This document shows, piece by piece, positions 6,748-10,757 of a DNA stretch of 10,757 nucleotides; positions within the stretch are counted from its first letter, which is position 1, and each line of letters begins with the position of its first letter. The position numbers and the translations under genes were made by a program. The stretch lies in NCBI GenBank assembly GCA_036502925.1, contig DASXXS010000187.1, forward strand, positions 1 through 10,757. Reading direction: 5' to 3'. This stretch comes from VAZQ01 sp036502925 (GTDB lineage: Bacteria; Pseudomonadota; Alphaproteobacteria; Rhizobiales; Xanthobacteraceae). The notes below the pieces were generated by a model that was not told the origin of the DNA, searched no databases, and saw only the letters and a list, made by a program, of their open reading frames with translations.

Positions 6748-6781
6748 GACCCGGCAATCGCAAACGGCCGCCGCGGGGATC

Positions 6782-7963
6782 ATGTCCACCACGATTCGCA
6801 CGTCTTTCACTGCCGTCTCGCTGATCGTGGCAGCAACCCTCGCCGGCTGCGGCGACAGCCACCAAGCGGCTGCGCCGCCGCCGCCCGCCGTGACTGTCGC
6901 CAAGCCGGTGCAGCGGACCATCGTCGATCAGGACGAATATGTCGGCCGCTTCGTCGCCGTCGATTCGGTCGAGGTGCGTGCGCGGGTCTCGGGTTATCTC
7001 GATCGGATCCATTTCGAGGATGGCCAACTCGTCAAGCAGGGTGACCTTCTTTTCACCATCGACAAGCGGCCGTTCCAGGCCTCGCTCGATCAGGCCAACG
7101 CCAATCTGGCGCAGGCGAAGGCGAATCTTGCATTCACGGAATCCGATCTGGCGCGCGGGCAGCAGCTGGTCCGCGACAGGACCATCACCGAGCAGACCTT
7201 CGATCAACGCACGCAGGCCAAGCGCGTCGCCGAGGCTTCGGTTCAGGCGCAGGATGCCGCCGTGCACCAGGCCATGCTCGATCTCGAGTTCACGGAGCTC
7301 AAGGCCCCGGTCGCCGGCCGCATCGGTGACCGCCGGGTTTCGCGCGGCAATCTGGTCACCGGCGGCGCCGGCGGCAACACCACCCTTCTGGCCACCATCG
7401 TGTCGACCGATCCAATCAGGTTCGAGTTCACCTTCGACGAGGCGGCCTACTTGCGCTACGAGCGGCTCTCCAAGCGGGGCCAGGATGTGGCCGGCCGCGA
7501 AGGCGGCGTCTACGTTTCACTGCGGTTGATCGACGAGCCCGATTTCATGCATCCGGGCCACTTGGAGTTCGTCGACAATGTCATCGATCGTGGCTCCGGC
7601 ACCATCCGCGGCCGGGCGGTGTTCTCCAACAATCTGGGCTTGTTCACGCCCGGCATGTTCGCACGCATTCGCGTGCCGGGCTCGTCGGCCTATCCGGCAC
7701 TGCTGGTACCTGACGTCGCGATCGGGTCCGAGCAGGCGCGCAAATACGTGCTGGTGCTCGACAACGAAAACGTCGCCCGGCCGAAATACGTCGTGCTCGG
7801 CGATACCTACGAGGGACTGCGCGTCATCAAGGACGGCATCGGAGCCGATGACCGCGTCGTGGTCAACGGCGTCGCACGCATACGTCCGGGCCAGAAGGTG
7901 ACGCCGGAGGACGAGAAGAGCTCGCCGCCGGGCCAAGCCAAGGCCGACGCCAAGAACGGCTGA
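6782..7963 (+). CDS. RND efflux periplasmic adaptor (membrane fusion protein), lipoprotein
   Basis: A 393-residue adaptor of the AcrA/MexA/MexE type that links the inner-membrane RND pump to an outer-membrane channel. The N-terminus has a basic start, a hydrophobic core and the lipobox LAGC with lipidated cysteine C23, so the mature protein is expected to be anchored to the inner membrane on the periplasmic side. Next come a proline/alanine linker, the first half of the lipoyl (barrel-sandwich) domain (VRARVSGYLDRIHFEDGQLV, about 65-84), an alpha-hairpin rich in Ala/Gln (about 97-165), the second lipoyl half (LKAPVAGRIGDRRVSRGNLV, 173-192), a beta-barrel domain and a membrane-proximal domain ending in RIRPGQKV. 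The tail is charged and low in complexity. The RND pump gene starts 7 bp after its TGA, so the two form an operon. No outer-membrane factor gene is seen. The exported substrate cannot be told. Confidence 0.93.
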   Translation: MSTTIRTSFTAVSLIVAATLAGCGDSHQAAAPPPPAVTVAKPVQRTIVDQDEYVGRFVAVDSVEVRARVSGYLDRIHFEDGQLVKQGDLLFTIDKRPFQASLDQANANLAQAKANLAFTESDLARGQQLVRDRTITEQTFDQRTQAKRVAEASVQAQDAAVHQAMLDLEFTELKAPVAGRIGDRRVSRGNLVTGGAGGNTTLLATIVSTDPIRFEFTFDEAAYLRYERLSKRGQDVAGREGGVYVSLRLIDEPDFMHPGHLEFVDNVIDRGSGTIRGRAVFSNNLGLFTPGMFARIRVPGSSAYPALLVPDVAIGSEQARKYVLVLDNENVARPKYVVLGDTYEGLRVIKDGIGADDRVVVNGVARIRPGQKVTPEDEKSSPPGQAKADAKNG

Positions 7964-7970
7964 GCATATC

Positions 7971-10757
7971 GTGCGCATCTCGCATTTCTTCATCGACCGC
8001 CCGATCTTCGCCGCCGTGGTTTCGCTCGTCTTCGTGATCCTCGGCGGCGTGACGTTCGCGCGCCTGCCGGTCGCGCAATATCCGGAGATTGCGCCGCCGG
8101 TGATCAACGTCACCGGCCAGTTTCCCGGCGCCAGCGCCGAGACGGTGGCCGACACCGTGGCGGCGCCGATCGAGCAGCAGGTCAACGGCGCCGAGGGGAT
8201 GCTCTACATTTCCTCGAATTCCACCGCCGACGGCCGCTTCGCCATCGCGGTCACCTTCGACCTCGGCACCAATCTCGATATCGCGCAAGTGCAGGTGCAA
8301 AACCGGGTCTCGGCTGCGCTGCCGCGGCTGCCGCAGCAGGTGCAGCAGATCGGCGTCACGGTGGTGAAAAGCTCGCCCGACATCCTGCTGGCAGTGAATT
8401 TGTACTCGCCGGACAAGTCGCGCGATGCGCTGTTCATGTCCAACTACGCCAATATCCAGATCAAGGACCTGTTGACCCGCGTCGATGGCGTCGGTTCGAT
8501 CACGATCTTCGGCGCGCGCGACTATGCGATGCAGGTGTGGCTCGATCCGGACCGGCTGCAGTCTTTGAACCTGACCGCGCTCGACGTCACGGCCGCCCTG
8601 CAGGGGCAGAACATCCAGGTCGCCTCGGGCGTGCTCAATGCGCCGCCGGTACCGAACCAGCTCGCCTTCCAGGTGGCGGTGCGTACGCTCGGCCGCCTGT
8701 CCGATCCCGTTGAATTCGCCAATATCGTGATCAAGCAGACGTCCAATGCCGTGGTGCGCATCAAGGACATCGGACGCGTCGAGCTGACCGGCCAGGATTA
8801 TGGATCGACGGGTTATCTCGACCGCGACATTTCGGTCGTGCTTGCCGTGTTCCAGCGGCCCGGCTCCAATGCGCTCACCACCGGCGACAACATCCGCGCC
8901 GCCATGGCGGACGTTTCCAAGAGCTTTCCGGCCGGGCTGCAATACGCCATCATCTACGACCCCACCCAGTTCATCCGCCAGTCGGTGCAGGCGGTGGTCG
9001 AGACGATCTTCGAGGCGATGATCCTCGTGGTGCTGGTGGTGATCCTGTTCCTGCAGACCTGGCGCGCCGCCATCATTCCGATCGTCGCCATCCCGATCTC
9101 GCTGGTGGGCACTTTCTTCGTGATGGGCATCTTCGGGTTCACGATCAACAACCTGTCGCTGTTCGGGCTGGTGCTGGCCATCGGCATCGTGGTCGACGAC
9201 GCCATCGTGGTCGTCGAGAACGTCGAGCGCAACATCGCGGCCGGCCTGCCGCCGCGCGAGGCGGCGATCAAGAGCATGGACGAGGTCGGCGGCGCGTTGA
9301 TCGCGATTGCGCTCGTGCTTTGCGCGGTGTTCATTCCGTCCGCCTTCATCACCGGCATCACCGGGCAGTTCTACCGCCAGTTCGCGCTGACCATCGCGGG
9401 CTCGACCGTGATCTCGCTGATCGTGTCGCTGACGCTGTCGCCGGCGATGTGCGCGCTGGTGCTCAAGCCGCACGCCCAGCAGCAGCGGGCGAATGTCCTG
9501 CTGCGGCCGCTGCATGGCTTCTTCCGCCTGTTCAACCGCGGCTTCGATGCGGTCGCCCACGGCTACGGCCGATTCGCGGGGGTGGTAGTGCGCTTCGCGG
9601 TGGTCATGCTGGTGCTCTACGCCGGCGTGATCGCGTTGGGCCTCAACGAATTCCGCAAGACCCCGCAAGGCTTCATCCCGCAGCAGGACCGCACCTATCT
9701 GATCGTGATAGCGCAGCTTCCGCCCGGGGCCTCGCTCGAGCGCACCGATGAAGTGATGCGCCGCGGCATCGACATTGCGCTCGACACGCCGGGTGTCGGA
9801 CACGCATTTACTCTCGTCGGCTTCTCGGCCGCCACCTTCACCAATGCGCCCAATGCCGGCGCGATCTTCGCCGTGCTCGATCCGTTCGAGAAACGTGCCG
9901 GCAATCCCAGCCTCTCGGCGTCGGCGATCCAAGGAGCGCTGTTCGCCAAGTACGCGGCAATCAAAGAGGCGTTCATGGTGGTGGTGGCGCCCCCGCCGGT
10001 GGCCGGCATCGGCAATGCCGGCGGTTTTCGCCTGATTGTCGAGGATCGCGGCGGCCGCGGATCGGACGCGCTGCAGGCGACCGTTTCCGCGATCGCGGGC
10101 CGCGCCAACCAGACGCCCGGCCTGTCGCAGGTGTTCTCGCAATTCGAGACCGCGACGCCGCAACTCTATCTCGACATCGACCGCACCAAGGCGCAGATGC
10201 TCGGCATCAACGTGCCGGACATCTTCAACTCGCTCCAGGTCTATCTCGGCCAGTCCTACGTCAACGATTTCAACCTGTTCGGCCGCACCTTCCGGGTCCA
10301 GGCGGAAGCCGACAGCCCCTATCGGCTGCGGCCGAAGGACGTGCTGAGCCTACGCGTGCGCAATTCCAGCGGCCAGACCGTGCCGCTCGGCTCGTTCACG
10401 ACCGTGCGCGACATCGCGGGTCCCTATCGGGTGCCGCGCTACAACATCTATCCGGCCGCCGAGCTCGACGGCGCCGCCGCCCGTCGCCGGCATCGGCAAT
10501 GCCGGGGGCTTTCGCATGATGGTGGAGGATCGCGGCGGCCGCGGATCGCAGGCCCTGCAGGAGGCGGTTTCCGCCATCGCGGCGCGCGCCAACCAGACAC
10601 CCGGCCTGTTGCAGGTGTTCTCCCAATTCGAGACCGCGACGCCGCAACTCTATCTCGACATCGACCGCACCAAGGCGCAGATGCTGGGCATCAACGTGCC
10701 CGACATCTTCAACTCGCTGCAGGTCTATCTCGGCCAGTCCTATGTCAACGACTTCAA
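7971..10757 (+). CDS. RND multidrug efflux pump (HAE1/AcrB-MexB family), 3' part disrupted
   Basis: GTG at 7971, 7 bp after the adaptor stop, gives MRISHFFIDRPIFAAV, the standard HAE1 start. The frame then follows the family without gaps: first helix, porter domain (LPVAQYPEIAPP, QVQNRVSAALPRLP, FGARDYAMQVWLDPD), helices 2-6 and the proton-relay pair D409/D410 in GIVVDDAIVVVENVER, matching AcrB D407/D408. The second periplasmic loop is recognisable to YNIYPAAELDG at about residue 833. A normal pump has about 1040 residues, so helices 8-12 and their relay lysine should still follow. Instead, from about 10471 the same frame gives an arginine-rich sequence without family resemblance, because a copy of an earlier pump segment starts there in another frame. 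The frame is still open at the window edge. As read, the gene cannot make a full pump: it is either rearranged or misassembled. Confidence 0.9.
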   Translation, partial: MRISHFFIDRPIFAAVVSLVFVILGGVTFARLPVAQYPEIAPPVINVTGQFPGASAETVADTVAAPIEQQVNGAEGMLYISSNSTADGRFAIAVTFDLGTNLDIAQVQVQNRVSAALPRLPQQVQQIGVTVVKSSPDILLAVNLYSPDKSRDALFMSNYANIQIKDLLTRVDGVGSITIFGARDYAMQVWLDPDRLQSLNLTALDVTAALQGQNIQVASGVLNAPPVPNQLAFQVAVRTLGRLSDPVEFANIVIKQTSNAVVRIKDIGRVELTGQDYGSTGYLDRDISVVLAVFQRPGSNALTTGDNIRAAMADVSKSFPAGLQYAIIYDPTQFIRQSVQAVVETIFEAMILVVLVVILFLQTWRAAIIPIVAIPISLVGTFFVMGIFGFTINNLSLFGLVLAIGIVVDDAIVVVENVERNIAAGLPPREAAIKSMDEVGGALIAIALVLCAVFIPSAFITGITGQFYRQFALTIAGSTVISLIVSLTLSPAMCALVLKPHAQQQRANVLLRPLHGFFRLFNRGFDAVAHGYGRFAGVVVRFAVVMLVLYAGVIALGLNEFRKTPQGFIPQQDRTYLIVIAQLPPGASLERTDEVMRRGIDIALDTPGVGHAFTLVGFSAATFTNAPNAGAIFAVLDPFEKRAGNPSLSASAIQGALFAKYAAIKEAFMVVVAPPPVAGIGNAGGFRLIVEDRGGRGSDALQATVSAIAGRANQTPGLSQVFSQFETATPQLYLDIDRTKAQMLGINVPDIFNSLQVYLGQSYVNDFNLFGRTFRVQAEADSPYRLRPKDVLSLRVRNSSGQTVPLGSFTTVRDIAGPYRVPRYNIYPAAELDGAAARRRHRQCRGLSHDGGGSRRPRIAGPAGGGFRHRGARQPDTRPVAGVLPIRDRDAATLSRHRPHQGADAGHQRARHLQLAAGLSRPVLCQRLQ
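9987..10273 (+). repeat. Segment of the RND pump gene that recurs at 10471-10757
   Basis: This in-frame stretch (pump residues 673-768, from APPPVAGIGNAGGF to YVNDF) matches 10471-10757 base for base with no gaps over 287 bp and 25 mismatches by my count (about 91%). The offset of 484 bp is not a multiple of three. Confidence 0.9.
10471..10757 (+). pseudogene. Fragment of a paralogous RND pump gene, out of frame with the gene it joins
   Basis: Read from 10471 in its own frame, this gives 95 codons (APPPVAGIGNAGGFRMMVED onward to VNDF) that match pump residues 673-767 with 7 amino-acid differences. Most of the 25 base differences are synonymous, so this copy evolved under protein-level selection and is not a fresh duplicate. 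It has no start of its own here and continues past the window. The join lies in GC-rich GGCGCCGCCGCCC (10470-10482), which could be sequence common to both parents. It may be the remains of a tandem RND gene pair or an assembly chimera. Confidence 0.8.

Noticed and set aside
6539..7267. Upstream extension of the protease frame
   Set aside because: The frame is open to 7267 but is antisense to the adaptor gene and shows no signal peptide or domain. The Shine-Dalgarno-like AGGG supports the start at 6538.
7863..10163. 766-codon open frame on the minus strand
   Set aside because: It lies antisense to the RND pump, which follows its family continuously. The frame is rich in Arg/His/Asp/Gly, as is typical for antisense shadows in high-GC DNA, and shows no recognisable motif.
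1..10757. A novel defence or mobile genetic system
   Set aside because: All genes belong to known envelope, glycan, protease or efflux families. No nuclease, toxin, integrase, phage or reverse-transcriptase motif was seen.

Overview
The window is high-GC DNA with dense genes, long antisense shadow frames and few clear promoters. The protein families, and an interspersed palindromic repeat resembling those I recall from Bradyrhizobium and relatives, suggest an alphaproteobacterium of the Hyphomicrobiales (Bradyrhizobium/Nitrobacteraceae-like). This placement is inference; there is no rRNA or other marker to settle it.

Layout. Positions 1-642 (+) are the C-terminal part of a family-2 glycosyltransferase cut by the window edge. 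Convergent to it, 700-1278 (-) is an RmlC-type cupin, probably a nucleotide-sugar epimerase. After a divergent gap of about 320 bp come three co-directional genes (+): a Gfo/Idh/MocA dehydrogenase (1600-2601), a DegT/DnrJ-family PLP aminotransferase (2735-3889) and the lipid II flippase murJ (3951-5495). The dehydrogenase and aminotransferase look like a GnnA/GnnB-type pair that converts UDP-GlcNAc to its 3-amino derivative for amide-linked lipid A. Between these two genes sit two tandem copies of a 60-bp palindromic element. murJ overlaps tail to tail, by 4 bp, an HtrA-like S1C serine protease with one PDZ domain (5492-6538, -) that has no visible signal peptide. Divergent from the protease is an RND efflux operon (+): a lipoprotein periplasmic adaptor (6782-7963) and an HAE1-type RND pump (from 7971 to the window edge).

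The first half is thus envelope and surface-glycan biosynthesis, and the second half is envelope quality control and efflux. The main anomaly is at the 3' end. From about 10471 the pump gene's sequence jumps back to a diverged copy (25 mismatches in 287 bp) of its own segment 9987-10273, in a different reading frame. The differences are mostly synonymous, so the copy looks like a piece of a selected paralogous pump gene joined there by rearrangement or by assembly error. I see no convincing novel multi-gene system.
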